A stretch of 33,999 nt of DNA from Candidatus Parvarchaeota archaeon (GCA_030669205.1 DAOVEB010000003.1:1-33999), one strand, 5' to 3'. Counted from the stretch's first letter, positions 24,305-33,674 are shown. The notes: a model not told the origin generated them from the letters alone. Program-made: numbers and translations.

Positions 24305-24748
24305 TCAAACCTCCTTCTTCCTTATGTGTAACTTCAGGTGAGCTACTGATCTGAAGAACCCACCCTTGACCCTTCTGTACAGTTTCCTGTAATCTGAGCT
24401 GCCAAGCACGTTCTTTTCCTTTATGAGCTTGAGAAACTTTCTCTGTGCCCTGATCCGGCTCATCCATCTCTTCTTCTTGGGATAGCGGGCGTTCCATGTG
24501 CCTTTTCTGTGCCCCGGACCTTTCTGCCTGCCTTTCCTTCTCTGGATAATCCGTTTGCGTATCCTCCCCCTACTGCTTCCCTTTTTGGGTTTCTTCTTTA
24601 TCGCGCCATCCCTTATGAGGCTACGGATGTCCTGGCGTGTGATTGCCTGCTTCACGTCCTCCACCCTTTCAGGGTCTATGTATACCTTACCTATGCCGAC
24701 GTCCAGCACCTCAGACGCGAGTCTTTTTTGAATTTTCAGATTCACCAT
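24305..24748 (-). CDS. rpl19e: 50S ribosomal protein eL19
   Basis: 'IQKRLASEVLDVGIGKVYIDPERVEDVKQAITRQDIRSLIRDGAIKKKPKKGSSRGR'. Confidence 0.97.
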   Translation of the reverse strand: MVNLKIQKRLASEVLDVGIGKVYIDPERVEDVKQAITRQDIRSLIRDGAIKKKPKKGSSRGRIRKRIIQRRKGRQKGPGHRKGTWNARYPKKKRWMSRIRAQRKFLKLIKEKNVLGSSDYRKLYRRVKGGFFRSVAHLKLHIRKKEV

Positions 24749-24750
24749 CC

Positions 24751-25257
24751 TTATCTCCCCCTCCCTGCTTTCCTCACAGTTGTCTTTTCAGGGGCTGGTT
24801 TCTTCGGAGCGGCTTTCTTCGAAATCTGCTTTGCCGGCTTCTTCGGGGCGGCCTTTTTCTCCAATCCCTTCTTCTTAGGCTCTGGTTTCTTCTTTTTCTT
24901 CGGCTTCTTCTCTTCGACCTTGAGCTTTTTCTCCACCTTTTGCCTGACCCTTTCAAGCTTTACGTTCAAAACTTTTATCTTCATCTTCTCTGCGAGTTCG
25001 AGCATCTTGAGCCTCTTCTTAAGCCCGACCCTGCTCGCTATCTGGACCATACCCGAGCTCTGTCTGAGTTCGTCGAGGTTGTGCACAACCTTTGTCTCCT
25101 TCCTCTCCGTCTTTGGAGTCCTGTATCCAAAACCAGGCATTCTTGGGGCATGCCTCTCCTTTCTCCTGGCCTTGGAATGGAAGCCCTTTGGCTTTCTCCA
25201 TCTATCTTTCAGCTTTTTTCTCTTCTTGTGCTCTCTCGGGAGGAATCTCTTTTTCAA
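24751..25257 (-). CDS. rpl32e: 50S ribosomal protein eL32 with C-terminal Lys/Pro/Ala tail
   Basis: 'FLPREHKKRKKLKDRWRKPKGFHSKAR...MPGFGYRTPKTERKETKVVHNLDELRQ'; about 58 aa low-complexity tail. Confidence 0.94.
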   Translation of the reverse strand: MKKRFLPREHKKRKKLKDRWRKPKGFHSKARRKERHAPRMPGFGYRTPKTERKETKVVHNLDELRQSSGMVQIASRVGLKKRLKMLELAEKMKIKVLNVKLERVRQKVEKKLKVEEKKPKKKKKPEPKKKGLEKKAAPKKPAKQISKKAAPKKPAPEKTTVRKAGRGR

Positions 25258-25778
25258 GCTTTACCACCTTTGCTGACTATGTATATGCCATCTTGGAATA
25301 CCCTGCGGTCGCGGCGCTTGACCCTGCAGACCTGTTCAATGTTAGCAGCTATCTGAGACACCTTTTCCTTGTCGATTCCTTGCAAGGTTATCTCACTGCC
25401 CTTTATGTCAACATCGACCCCTTGCAGGAGTCTGGTTGTGCGGGGCTTCTTTTCACCCATGAAGTTCTCTATGATGAGGGTTGAACCTTGTTTTTTCAGC
25501 GAGATTGGAAAGTGGATAAAACATATTTTCATCCTGTACTCAAAGCCCTCTGTTACCCCTTTCATCATGTTCTTTATGTGAGCTCCGAAGGTGTTTATCA
25601 TCCTTTTGTGGCTGCGCCTTTTCCCACCTTCAACAACAACCTTGTCGCCTTCGATGGATATCATGATTCCCGGATAGCTCAGCTTCTTTCTCAATTCGCC
25701 TTTAGGGCCCCCTACAACTACTTCCATCCCGTCAACCTTTATGGTTGTGCCCTCAACAAAGTTTATCTCTTCTTTCAT
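25254..25778 (-). CDS. rpl6: 50S ribosomal protein uL6
   Basis: 'IKVDGMEVVVGGPKGELRKKLSYPGIMISIEGDKVVVEGGKRRSHKRMINTFGAHIKNMMKGVTEGFEYRMKICFIHFPI'; ATG 25778 chosen. Confidence 0.97.
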   Translation of the reverse strand: MKEEINFVEGTTIKVDGMEVVVGGPKGELRKKLSYPGIMISIEGDKVVVEGGKRRSHKRMINTFGAHIKNMMKGVTEGFEYRMKICFIHFPISLKKQGSTLIIENFMGEKKPRTTRLLQGVDVDIKGSEITLQGIDKEKVSQIAANIEQVCRVKRRDRRVFQDGIYIVSKGGKA

Positions 25779-25779
25779 C

Positions 25780-26172
25780 TCAATACACATACGCCAGTAG
25801 TATTCCACCGAGACCGTCACGGGAGGCCTCTTTGTGGTTCATAACACCCTTTGGTGTTGAAACAATCAGCATACCAAACTCCCTTGCTGGCAGGTATCTC
25901 TTCTCAAACTTGATGTAGTCCCCCACCTTTGCAGGGAACCTTGGCCGAATCGAGCCGCACTTGTTTATGGAGCCCGAAAGCTCTATCTTGAGCATTCCGC
26001 CCTTGTTGTCGTCTATATACTCAAAGTTTCCAAGATACCCCGCGTCATGCATGAGACGGACTATTTCCCTGACCATCTTGGACACAGGCTTCACAACCAC
26101 ATCCGGCCTGCCAACTTTCTCTGCGTTCATTATCTGGCTCATCACATCCGAAAGCACATCATGTCTCATCAT
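25780..26172 (-). CDS. rps8: 30S ribosomal protein uS8
   Basis: 'DVLSDVMSQIMNAEKVGRPDVVVKPVSKMVREIVRLMHDAGYLGNFEYIDD...REFGMLIVSTPKGVMNHKEASRDGLGGILLAYVY'. Confidence 0.98.
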   Translation of the reverse strand: MMRHDVLSDVMSQIMNAEKVGRPDVVVKPVSKMVREIVRLMHDAGYLGNFEYIDDNKGGMLKIELSGSINKCGSIRPRFPAKVGDYIKFEKRYLPAREFGMLIVSTPKGVMNHKEASRDGLGGILLAYVY

Positions 26173-26412
26173 TTACACCTCGTGACCATATTTTTTGAAT
26201 CCAAGCCCCTTGGCTATCTCCCTGAAGCACTGCCTGCACACGCCAAGGGAGTACTTCCTTATATGGGCGCCGTAGCGTCCGCAGCGCCTGCAGCGTCTCG
26301 CGCCCCTGCCAAAGCTGTGCTCCTTCGGCTTGGAGAACTTCAGGAACCTATCTTTTTTCACCTTCTTGTGTTCTATCTGTTTGAGAACCTTTTTGTAACT
26401 GGCTGTTGTCAT
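26173..26412 (-). CDS. rps14: 30S ribosomal protein uS14 (zinc type)
   Basis: '[50 protein letters not shown]' CxxC...CxxC. Confidence 0.97.
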   Translation of the reverse strand: MTTASYKKVLKQIEHKKVKKDRFLKFSKPKEHSFGRGARRCRRCGRYGAHIRKYSLGVCRQCFREIAKGLGFKKYGHEV

Positions 26413-26915
26413 ACCACTTCAACCCCAAAGCTCTTTTTCATGAACTTGATTGCCTCGTCCTTCTTGATTTTGTGGTGTGTTCCAACACGAGATTTCATGA
26501 CGTGCCTTTTCTTTACCCTGTAGCCCCTACGCTCAAGGACAACCGCAACATCAAATCCTATTATGCCTATGGACGGGTCGTACTCCACTCCTGGGACTGT
26601 TATGTATTCCTCAACCCCAAAACTCAGGTTTCCATACCGGTCGAAGTTGGACGACTTGATACTGTTGTCAACACCCTCAAAGAGATTTTTAAGCAGGTCA
26701 ACGGCCTTCTTACCCCTGATAGTACACTTCACACCTATTTCGACCCCAGGGCGCAGGCCCCAAGTCGGAACTCTTCTCTTTGACCGTGTGGTGACGCATT
26801 TCATGCCTGAAACGCTCTCCAAAAGCCTCTTTGCCCTGTCCAACTTTGCCCCCGGTTCTCCCGCCCCAATGTTCAGAACAACCTTTGAAACCTGGATTTC
26901 TTTCATCTTATTCAT
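26409..26915 (-). CDS. rpl5: 50S ribosomal protein uL5
   Basis: '[71 protein letters not shown]'. Confidence 0.97.
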   Translation of the reverse strand: MNKMKEIQVSKVVLNIGAGEPGAKLDRAKRLLESVSGMKCVTTRSKRRVPTWGLRPGVEIGVKCTIRGKKAVDLLKNLFEGVDNSIKSSNFDRYGNLSFGVEEYITVPGVEYDPSIGIIGFDVAVVLERRGYRVKKRHVMKSRVGTHHKIKKDEAIKFMKKSFGVEVV

Positions 26916-27612
26916 TTATTTTCACCACCGGCTTCTTTCCTCCAACAACAAAAGCAAACCTCTGGAGCGTCTCATAGGCTGCGCCTGCTGATTTGAGAAT
27001 CACCCTATCGGGATAAGGACCCTCAACCTCAACCATACCTTTGATTACTGCTGTCTCTCCAACGTGCTTTCCGCCGTTGACAAATACCAGCGCCCCCTCC
27101 TTGAAAGGCAGGTACTCCAATATCTTCTGGCTCGGCAACTCAATCAAAAGCGACGCCTCTGTGCTGTACTTCCTACCCTGGCTTTCGGACAGAAGTATAT
27201 TCCTTCCATCGTGCAGTGAGAGCTGAATCTTGCTCCCTTTCACCATCCTTTTGCCAGTTATCATGGCTATCTTCTTGTTGCTCTCGGCTGATGGTATCCT
27301 TATAAGGCTCAACTTACCCTTCCTATCAAGGACCATTCGGTAGTTTGTTTCTCCAACCCTCACAACATCCATGAAACCGACGGAGAAGCCTCCGTCCTTC
27401 CTCTTCACCCCATCAACCATAACAGTGCCAGAGTTCAGAAGTATCTTTGTCTCCCTTGATGTCTTGCTGATTTTGAGAAGGTCCCTGCAAAGGACTATGA
27501 GGGGTACGCTGTCCTCTCTGTTGTGTGGGCCAGGTCTGAAAGTGGCTATGAACTTTGCGTCCTTTCTCCTTATGTTCCATGAACGTGGAGCTGCAAGTCT
27601 CTTAAGGTGCAT
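26908..27612 (-). CDS. rps4e: 30S ribosomal protein eS4
   Basis: 'MHLKRLAAPRSWNIRRKDAKFIATFRPGPHNREDSVPLIVLCRDLLKISKTSRETKILLNSGTVMVDGVKRKDGGFSVGFMDVVRV'; ATG 27612 chosen. Confidence 0.97.
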   Translation of the reverse strand: MHLKRLAAPRSWNIRRKDAKFIATFRPGPHNREDSVPLIVLCRDLLKISKTSRETKILLNSGTVMVDGVKRKDGGFSVGFMDVVRVGETNYRMVLDRKGKLSLIRIPSAESNKKIAMITGKRMVKGSKIQLSLHDGRNILLSESQGRKYSTEASLLIELPSQKILEYLPFKEGALVFVNGGKHVGETAVIKGMVEVEGPYPDRVILKSAGAAYETLQRFAFVVGGKKPVVKINE

Positions 27613-27883
27613 CTTTTCCCACCTCTGCCTTTCTCTTAGGGTCTGACATGTCCGGTTTGACAATCAAAACATTCGATGGATAGATAGGATATCTGATTTC
27701 ACTGCCGTCCGTTTTTTTCATCTTTGCACAGTCAATGAGAAGTCTGCCACGGACAACGTCCTCAACCTTCCCTTCCTTGCCACGGAACTGGCCGCGCATA
27801 ATCTTTACTATATCTCCAGATCTCACCGTCATCGAACGTCTTTTATACCTCTTCATCAATGTCCTGCTCAAATGTGCTTTCAT
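27602..27883 (-). CDS. rpl24: 50S ribosomal protein uL24
   Basis: 'MKAHLSRTLMKRYKRRSMTVRSGDIVKIMRGQFRGKEGKVEDVVRGRLLIDCAKMKKTDGSEIRYPIYPSNVLIV'; ATG 27883. Confidence 0.95.
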   Translation of the reverse strand: MKAHLSRTLMKRYKRRSMTVRSGDIVKIMRGQFRGKEGKVEDVVRGRLLIDCAKMKKTDGSEIRYPIYPSNVLIVKPDMSDPKRKAEVGKDAP

Positions 27884-27884
27884 T

Positions 27885-28289
27885 TCAAACCACCACCGAC
27901 GCCACCTTGCCAACTGTGGGGAATCTCTCGATTACCTCACGTGCAACAGGTCCTTTGACCACAGTGCCCTTTGGTTCCCCTCCTTTGGCGTCTTTCAGCA
28001 GTATCGCTGCGTTGTCGTCAAAGCGTATCCGGGTTCCGTCGTGTCTCTTTATCTCCCCCCTCTGCCTTATAACAACTGCTGGCACCACCTTATGCTTGAT
28101 GTCCGGGTTGCCTTTCTTCACTGCAGCCATCACAATGTCTGCTATGCCCGCCTTTCCAATCCTCCTTTTGACACCTTTGTAGTTCTTTACGCTGATTATC
28201 TGGATTATCCTCGCACCGCTGTTGTCAGCCACCACCAATTTTGCGCCAACAGGCAGCGTTCTCCTTATGCGCGACTTTATACCTCTCAT
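27885..28289 (-). CDS. rpl14: 50S ribosomal protein uL14
   Basis: 'LPVGAKLVVADNSGARIIQIISVKNYKGVKRRIGKAGIADIVMAAVKKGNPDIKHKVVPAVVIRQRGEIKRHDGTRIRFDDNAAIL'. Confidence 0.98.
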   Translation of the reverse strand: MRGIKSRIRRTLPVGAKLVVADNSGARIIQIISVKNYKGVKRRIGKAGIADIVMAAVKKGNPDIKHKVVPAVVIRQRGEIKRHDGTRIRFDDNAAILLKDAKGGEPKGTVVKGPVAREVIERFPTVGKVASVVV

Positions 28290-28612
28290 TCCATCACCTT
28301 CAACACAACAAACTTCTTAGTTTTGGATATGGGTCTGCATTCCATAATTACCACGTTATCACCCTCCTTGGCGCCGATGCACGGCGGATTGTGCGCTGTC
28401 AGCTTTGTGGAACGCTTTTCGAAACGCTCGAACTTCGAGATTTGGATTATCCTTTCAAACGAAACCTTCACAGATTTTTCCATCTTGGCAGAGGTGACCA
28501 CACCCTTGAATATTCTGCCACGGACTGAAAGTGTTCCATGGAACGGGCAGTTCCTGTCACTGCATCCTCCCTTTGGTGCCTTGATTCCTTTTATACCCAC
28601 ATTTTCAGTCAT
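28286..28612 (-). CDS. rps17: 30S ribosomal protein uS17
   Basis: 'DRNCPFHGTLSVRGRIFKGVVTSAKMEKSVKVSFERIIQISKFERFEKRSTKLTAHNPPCIGAKEGDNVVIMECRPISKTKKFVVLKV'. Confidence 0.97.
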   Translation of the reverse strand: MTENVGIKGIKAPKGGCSDRNCPFHGTLSVRGRIFKGVVTSAKMEKSVKVSFERIIQISKFERFEKRSTKLTAHNPPCIGAKEGDNVVIMECRPISKTKKFVVLKVME

Positions 28613-28872
28613 CGCAACTTCACCTTTTTCAGCCTGTCTTCAGGCCTGAAGCATATCGAATCCCCACAAAGTTCGATTCTGCCGTCAACGTCCAAGACGA
28701 ACGTCTTTCCCTTTTTCAGTATGCGCTTATCGCCAGCTTTGGTTCTCATCAGGAAGGTATTCTTGGTCTCATCAATTATTATTCCCTCAGCAACCTTTCT
28801 TCCACTATCGCTGACCTTGGAGAAAAGCCCTATCATTTCGTGCTTTCCTATGTTTTTTCTTGTTATCACCAT
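28609..28872 (-). CDS. rnp1: ribonuclease P protein component 1 (Rpp29/Pop4)
   Basis: 'HEMIGLFSKVSDSGRKVAEGIIIDETKNTFLMRTKAGDKRILKKGKTFVLDVDGRIELCGDSICFRPEDRLKKV'; canonical position. Confidence 0.94.
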   Translation of the reverse strand: MVITRKNIGKHEMIGLFSKVSDSGRKVAEGIIIDETKNTFLMRTKAGDKRILKKGKTFVLDVDGRIELCGDSICFRPEDRLKKVKLR

Positions 28873-28873
28873 A

Positions 28874-29182
28874 TCATCTCACCTCTATCAGCTCAGGTGA
28901 AAAACCCATTTCCACAAGCATCTTCTTCACCTTCTCACTGTGGTCACCCTGGAGCTCTATCTGGCCCTTTTTGGAGGTTCCGCCACAGGCCAACTTTTGC
29001 TTCAGCTCCTTGCCAAGCTCTTTGAGGTCTATCTGCTTCTCGTCGATGCCTTCAATGATTGTCATTTTCTTTCCATACCTCCTACGCACAGTTCTGACCT
29101 GAATCTTCTGCTGCTCCTTAGCTATGGTCTCGCAGACGCATAGTTCACTTGGCAGTCCACAGATCTGACAAACGTCGCTCAT
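28874..29182 (-). CDS. translation initiation factor aIF1 (SUI1 family)
   Basis: '[43 protein letters not shown]...[35 protein letters not shown]'. Confidence 0.96.
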   Translation of the reverse strand: MSDVCQICGLPSELCVCETIAKEQQKIQVRTVRRRYGKKMTIIEGIDEKQIDLKELGKELKQKLACGGTSKKGQIELQGDHSEKVKKMLVEMGFSPELIEVR

Positions 29183-29391
29183 CTTTTCTTCCTTTGCCTC
29201 CGTTCAGTTAACAACCTGGCGATTGTCTTTCTTATTTCCCGGACCTGACCGGGATTGTCAGGTGGCACTTTTGAGGATATCTGCGTCCTAGCTTTCATCA
29301 GCTCCTTGCGGAGCTCAAGCTCCTTATCACCCATCTCTTTTTCACTCATCTTTTTTATCTCCGTCTTTCTTAGTACCGCCACCCTTTCCAC
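29179..29391 (-). CDS. rpl29: 50S ribosomal protein uL29
   Basis: '[61 protein letters not shown]'. Confidence 0.93.
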   Translation of the reverse strand: MERVAVLRKTEIKKMSEKEMGDKELELRKELMKARTQISSKVPPDNPGQVREIRKTIARLLTERRQRKKR

Positions 29392-30106
29392 CTTCCACCT
29401 TTGACTTAACCTTTTTCGCGCCGACTTTCTTCTTCACAGCGTCAGTTTTCTTTTTAACTTCCTTTTTGACTCCGGTGTCGCCTTTCTCCTCAACAACCGG
29501 CTCAACGTCCTCCATTATCCTGACATCGTCAGGCATCCTCACGTCAGAACGAAGTATCTTGACAGTTATCCCAATCACGCCTGACTTCAACTTTATGTTA
29601 TGCTTTGCAATCTCGACCTTTGTGTCGGAGATATCCCCACACTTGGGCAAGGAGCCTGAGTAGAACCTCCATCTCCTGGAACGTTTGCCCGGGACCTTGC
29701 CTGCCATCAGTATCTCCGCCCCCTTAACACTGCCCCCTGACATGATTCTATGCAGGGACCTATAACCTATTGATTTAAATCTGGAGACGCCGAAGCGAGT
29801 CAGCTGAAATGCAATGCGCCCGGCTATTATGTTGGCGTTGATTTCAGGGTCCTCAACCTCCCTTACCTCTATTTGGGGTGACTGCATCTTGAACCTGTTC
29901 TTGAGAATGTCTGTGAGGTTTCTTATGTTTTCGCCTCCACGACCAACTACAAGGCCTGGCTTGCTTGTATGTATTATGACCTTCATGCCAAGGGGCGTCT
30001 TGGTTATCTCGCAGTGTGAATAGCCCTGCTTGTTGAGCCGGTCGCCTATATATTCCTTGACCTTGTAGTTCTTCACCTTCTTGTCTATGAACATCCTCTC
30101 AATCAT
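29342..30106 (-). CDS. rps3: 30S ribosomal protein uS3 with Lys-rich C-terminal extension
   Basis: KH domain 'GMKVIIHTSKPGLVVGRGGENIRNLTDIL'; 'RRWRFYSGSLPKCGD'; K-rich tail. Confidence 0.97.
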   Translation of the reverse strand: MIERMFIDKKVKNYKVKEYIGDRLNKQGYSHCEITKTPLGMKVIIHTSKPGLVVGRGGENIRNLTDILKNRFKMQSPQIEVREVEDPEINANIIAGRIAFQLTRFGVSRFKSIGYRSLHRIMSGGSVKGAEILMAGKVPGKRSRRWRFYSGSLPKCGDISDTKVEIAKHNIKLKSGVIGITVKILRSDVRMPDDVRIMEDVEPVVEEKGDTGVKKEVKKKTDAVKKKVGAKKVKSKVEGGKGGGTKKDGDKKDE

Positions 30107-30501
30107 CCTTCCACCTCAATGTAGACGTTCGTCATCCTCCCTATCCTTCTGGTTGACCTGCGCTCCTTGGAAATGGCCCGGCCGCAGACAAATGACACTA
30201 TCCTGGCTTTTTCAGGGTCAATGTTGTTCTGAGCCGCATTTGTAACCGCGTTCTCCAAGACCTTTATGACAGCCTTGCTGGCCTTCATGGGATACCTCCC
30301 AGCAGCAATGCCTTTCTTGTGCGCCATATCCTTGTTGTAGCGCCTGAAGGGTATTGCCCTCCTCTTGTCTATAACGTCATTTAACAGCTTTATTGCTCTA
30401 CCAATCTTCATCCCTTTCACGGTTTTGCCTATCTCCACCGCGTGCTTGAAGGAGATTGGAAGGTTCGTTCCTGCTGCCTTTGCTTTTTCCATCAACATCA
30501 C
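30103..30501 (-). CDS. rpl22: 50S ribosomal protein uL22
   Basis: 'LPISFKHAVEIGKTVKGMKIGRAIKLLNDVIDKRRAIPFRRYNKDMAHKKG...GRYPMKASKAVIKVLENAVTNA'. Confidence 0.97.
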   Translation of the reverse strand: MMLMEKAKAAGTNLPISFKHAVEIGKTVKGMKIGRAIKLLNDVIDKRRAIPFRRYNKDMAHKKGIAAGRYPMKASKAVIKVLENAVTNAAQNNIDPEKARIVSFVCGRAISKERRSTRRIGRMTNVYIEVEG

Positions 30502-30905
30502 TTTATCGGTACAAACTTGGATGAGCGTGAGGCACCCACACCTGGTGAGCCATGTTCGATTCTCTTCCTTGTCAGTGCGAACTCCCCAAGGAAATGACCG
30601 AGCATCTCTGGCTGCACCTCAAACTGCTTGAACTCCTTTCCATTGTGCACGGCCAACTTCAGCCCCACGAACAACGGGAGTATCACCATGTCCCTCTCAT
30701 GGGTCTTTATTGGCCTTGGCTCCCTACCGTCCGCCTTCGCCTTCGCAGCACTCTTCACCTTTTCAAGCAGCTTCTTCTGCATCGGCGTGAAACCTCTCTT
30801 TATGGACCTACGCACCCTTGCATTTACTAGCTCCGCGAACTCATTGGTTGACATTGCCTTGAGTTCCTCCAGCTTCCTGCCCATGAACAAAATCTCTCTT
30901 GCCAT
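30498..30905 (-). CDS. rps19: 30S ribosomal protein uS19
   Basis: 'RPIKTHERDMVILPLFVGLKLAVHNGKEFKQFEVQPEMLGHFLGEFALTRKRIEHGSPGVGASRSSKFVPIK'. Confidence 0.97.
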   Translation of the reverse strand: MAREILFMGRKLEELKAMSTNEFAELVNARVRRSIKRGFTPMQKKLLEKVKSAAKAKADGREPRPIKTHERDMVILPLFVGLKLAVHNGKEFKQFEVQPEMLGHFLGEFALTRKRIEHGSPGVGASRSSKFVPIK

Positions 30906-31615
30906 TATCTCCTCCTCAGCTTCTTTCTACCAGTCTTTCTGGCGGCTATGCTACCAACCTTCCTTCCAGGAGGGGCGGTTCTTGAGACTGTCTTTCTCTT
31001 TTTGTGTCTTCTCATTCCCCCTCCAAAAGGATGGTCAACAGGATTCATTGCCCCGCCTGCAACAATGGGCCATACCCTGGATTTGCTCCTGAGTATGTGG
31101 TGCTTCTTTCCAGCCTTCACAAGAGGCTTCTCTTTCCTCCCGCCGCCTGCGATGGTTCCTACCGTCGCCTTGCAATTTGGGTTGAATATCTTCATTGATT
31201 TTGATGGAAGCTGCAGTGTGACCCCGCGCTGGTCCTTTGACACAACGCGTGCGGTGCATCCAGAACCTCTCACCAATTTGCCGCCGTCTCCTGGCGAGAG
31301 TTCGATGTTGAATATCCTGGTTCCCTCGGGTATCTTGCTGAGCGGCAAGACATTACCCGGCATGATTGCGGCGTCTTCGCCTATGTGGATAGTATCACCT
31401 TCGGCAACGCCCAGCGGAGCGGGCAAAATGAATCTCTTGCCATCCAACTTTATCTCCATAAGCGGGGAGTTCCTACCCGGACCATGGTATATCGAATTTA
31501 TCCTCGCCTCGCCGCTCCCGCGGGGATAACTTATCTTCCCCTTCCACCTGTGGGTCGGAGACCTGTAAACAGGCTTTCCTTTCCCCCTTCTCTGCTGTTT
31601 GAGTCTTTTTGGCAT
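30905..31615 (-). CDS. rpl2: 50S ribosomal protein uL2
   Basis: 'HGPGRNSPLMEIKLDGKRFILPAPLGVAEGDTIHIGEDA...WPIVAGGAMNPVDHPFGGGMRRHKKRKTVSRTAPPGRKVGSIAARKTGRK'. Confidence 0.98.
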   Translation of the reverse strand: MPKRLKQQRRGKGKPVYRSPTHRWKGKISYPRGSGEARINSIYHGPGRNSPLMEIKLDGKRFILPAPLGVAEGDTIHIGEDAAIMPGNVLPLSKIPEGTRIFNIELSPGDGGKLVRGSGCTARVVSKDQRGVTLQLPSKSMKIFNPNCKATVGTIAGGGRKEKPLVKAGKKHHILRSKSRVWPIVAGGAMNPVDHPFGGGMRRHKKRKTVSRTAPPGRKVGSIAARKTGRKKLRRR

Positions 31616-31616
31616 A

Positions 31617-31865
31617 TTATATCATCCCCAGTTCAGTTGCCACGTCCAATGCACTATCTTTTTCCGACAGCTTGACATAGGCCTTTTTTATGTTTTTTGA
31701 GTTCGCGACCCTCACCTTGTCAACTTTCACCTTGAAAAGCTCTTCAACCGCCTTCTTTATCTGGTGTTTGTTGGCTTTGGGGTCAACTGCGAAGACTATC
31801 TCATTGGACGAGTCCATAAGCCTGACCGCCTTTTCCGTTGAGAGAGGATAGAGTATGACCTTCAT
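31617..31865 (-). CDS. rpl23: 50S ribosomal protein uL23
   Basis: 'LYPLSTEKAVRLMDSSNEIVFAVDPKANKHQIKKAVEELFKVKVDKVRVANSKNIKKAYVKL'. Confidence 0.97.
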   Translation of the reverse strand: MKVILYPLSTEKAVRLMDSSNEIVFAVDPKANKHQIKKAVEELFKVKVDKVRVANSKNIKKAYVKLSEKDSALDVATELGMI

Positions 31866-32662
31866 TTGAACAACCCTTCCAGTTCTTTCATCGCGTCCTC
31901 ACTCCAGATGCACAGTCTGCCAGGCTGGCAACCCGGCGCAAGTAGCTCCGCATTCAGGTCCTTGACCAGAGATACATCCGCACCAGGTATGTTCCTCGCT
32001 GACTTGAGGAGGTCGCACCTCCTGCTCACCACAAACAGCGGGCCCTTCCTCTTTCTGTAGGGTCTGCCGCGCATCTTACCCCTGCCAGGTCTCTTCTTCT
32101 TCTGGGACGCGCGCTCCAACTCATCACCCAGACCAATGGCTTCAACCATCTTCTGGACGTCCGCCGTTCTTTTGAGCAACTCTGCCTTGTTCTCCACCAC
32201 AACCGGAACCTTGACCTTCCCAACACTATGTCTCTTGCCCACAACTTCCCTGTCTGCTGTGGCGGCTATGGCACTTCTTATTGCAAGCAGCCGCTCCTTG
32301 CTGTTTATCTTCTCCTCCAGCACCTTGCTGACCTGTGGAGGGAATGCGACCCGTCCGCCCTTGGTTTGCGGCGCGAACGCGCCCACGTAGTGGAATCTCA
32401 TGCCACGCCTCCACATCACCTTTGTTGGAGTCCTTGACGTGCCCATGCCGTACGTTCCTCTGTACGCCCTACGTCTCTTTGAACGGTAAACAGACTTCCG
32501 CTTTCCCGCGTCTGGGTTTGTGCCCTTTGGCTGCCTATTTCTGGACTGGATTGAGAGAACCGCGCGCTTTATGATGTCAGGTCTGAACTCCTCTTTGAAG
32601 ACCGCGGGCAGTGTGATTTCCCTTTTTCTTTTGCCGTCAACACCAAACACGCTTGCCTTCAT
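31862..32662 (-). CDS. rpl4: 50S ribosomal protein uL4
   Basis: 'VFKEEFRPDIIKRAVLSIQSRNRQPKGTNPDAGKRKS...GRVAFPPQVSKVLEEKINSKERLLAIRSAIAAT'. Confidence 0.97.
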   Translation of the reverse strand: MKASVFGVDGKRKREITLPAVFKEEFRPDIIKRAVLSIQSRNRQPKGTNPDAGKRKSVYRSKRRRAYRGTYGMGTSRTPTKVMWRRGMRFHYVGAFAPQTKGGRVAFPPQVSKVLEEKINSKERLLAIRSAIAATADREVVGKRHSVGKVKVPVVVENKAELLKRTADVQKMVEAIGLGDELERASQKKKRPGRGKMRGRPYRKRKGPLFVVSRRCDLLKSARNIPGADVSLVKDLNAELLAPGCQPGRLCIWSEDAMKELEGLFK

Positions 32663-33639
32663 TGTTTCGAACTCCTTGAAATGTACGTGATTTCGCCTGG
32701 CTGCTTTGGAACCTTTCGGTCTGGCCTCACAGCCTTCCTGAACAGAACCAGGCGCTTCTGCGGCCCAGGAACAGAACCTTTAATCATGATGTAATTCTTC
32801 ACCTTACCATAGTGCGGGAAGTCGCCGGCAGGTGTCACATCTTCCCCGTCTTCACCCATTGCGAGCACCCATCTGTTGTAATCAACCCTCTGGTGGAAGC
32901 CCATCTGACCCCTGTTTGGCGTCTGCCTCACAGTCACCGCAGGGTGCCAGGGACCCATGGAACCCACCTTTCTTCTGGACTTCTCAGCCTTGTGATGCAG
33001 GAGTTTGACGCCAAAACGCTTTACCACGCCTTGGAAACCCCTGCCCTTTGTTATGGCAATTACATCAATTTGCTCCCCAGGCTTGAAGACGCTCTCTACC
33101 TTTATCTCCTTGCCCAGATGCTCCTTTGCGAACGCCTCCTTCTCCTGCAATGAACCGCCAAGAGGGACCTCAAAGACCTCCGGCCTCCGTTTGAATGGCG
33201 GCTGTGTATAGCATAGAATGGTTATGTCGTGGTACTCGCCCATCTGCTTCTCTTTCTTCTTCTGCCCCTTCTTCTCCTTTTTCTTCACCTTGACCCTCCT
33301 TTCAAGGTCTTTGTCAAGGTTGTCAGCCCACCTCTCGCCAACCGACACTTTGCCGTCGGTTGTATCAGCATAGTAACGGACACCTCCAACCTTGAGAGGT
33401 GGTATCTCCAAAACAGTAACCGGAACAGATATCTTCTCGCCCTTTGTACGGGAATATTTGCGGTTGTCAACCATCATTATATGGGTCATTCCAGCTTTGT
33501 AGCCGGCAAACAGTCCTGGCCTCGCCTCATCAGATTTCACAGTCCTGACCCTAGGTACAGGTCTTCTGGCCCTCTTCCTCGGCCAGTACGCCATAGACCC
33601 CTTTCTGGGGCTCGAACGACTGCCTACTTGGTGTCCCAT
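32659..33639 (-). CDS. rpl3: 50S ribosomal protein uL3
   Basis: 'RKGSMAYWPRKRARRPVPRV...FAGYKAGMTHIMMVDN...VIAITKGRGFQGVVKRFGVKLLHHKAEKSRRKVGSMGPWHPAVTVRQTPNRGQMGFHQRVDYNRWVLAMG'. Confidence 0.98.
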   Translation of the reverse strand: MGHQVGSRSSPRKGSMAYWPRKRARRPVPRVRTVKSDEARPGLFAGYKAGMTHIMMVDNRKYSRTKGEKISVPVTVLEIPPLKVGGVRYYADTTDGKVSVGERWADNLDKDLERRVKVKKKEKKGQKKKEKQMGEYHDITILCYTQPPFKRRPEVFEVPLGGSLQEKEAFAKEHLGKEIKVESVFKPGEQIDVIAITKGRGFQGVVKRFGVKLLHHKAEKSRRKVGSMGPWHPAVTVRQTPNRGQMGFHQRVDYNRWVLAMGEDGEDVTPAGDFPHYGKVKNYIMIKGSVPGPQKRLVLFRKAVRPDRKVPKQPGEITYISRSSKQ

Positions 33640-33663
33640 TGTATCATCCTATCCCTTAATTTT

Positions 33664-33674
33664 CTTTTTAAACC
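33664..33674 (-). promoter_or_regulatory. TATA-box/BRE-like promoter of the L3 operon
   Basis: Minus-strand 'AGGTTTAAAAAG' 25-35 nt upstream of the L3 ATG. Confidence 0.5.

Noticed and set aside
24509-25356. Long plus-strand ORFs (255 and 237 aa) opposite L19e/L32e
   Set aside because: Antisense shadows of Lys/Pro-rich ribosomal proteins with implausible composition
27735-28649. 304 aa plus-strand ORF opposite L24/L14/S17
   Set aside because: Overlaps unambiguous ribosomal protein genes in full; no family resemblance
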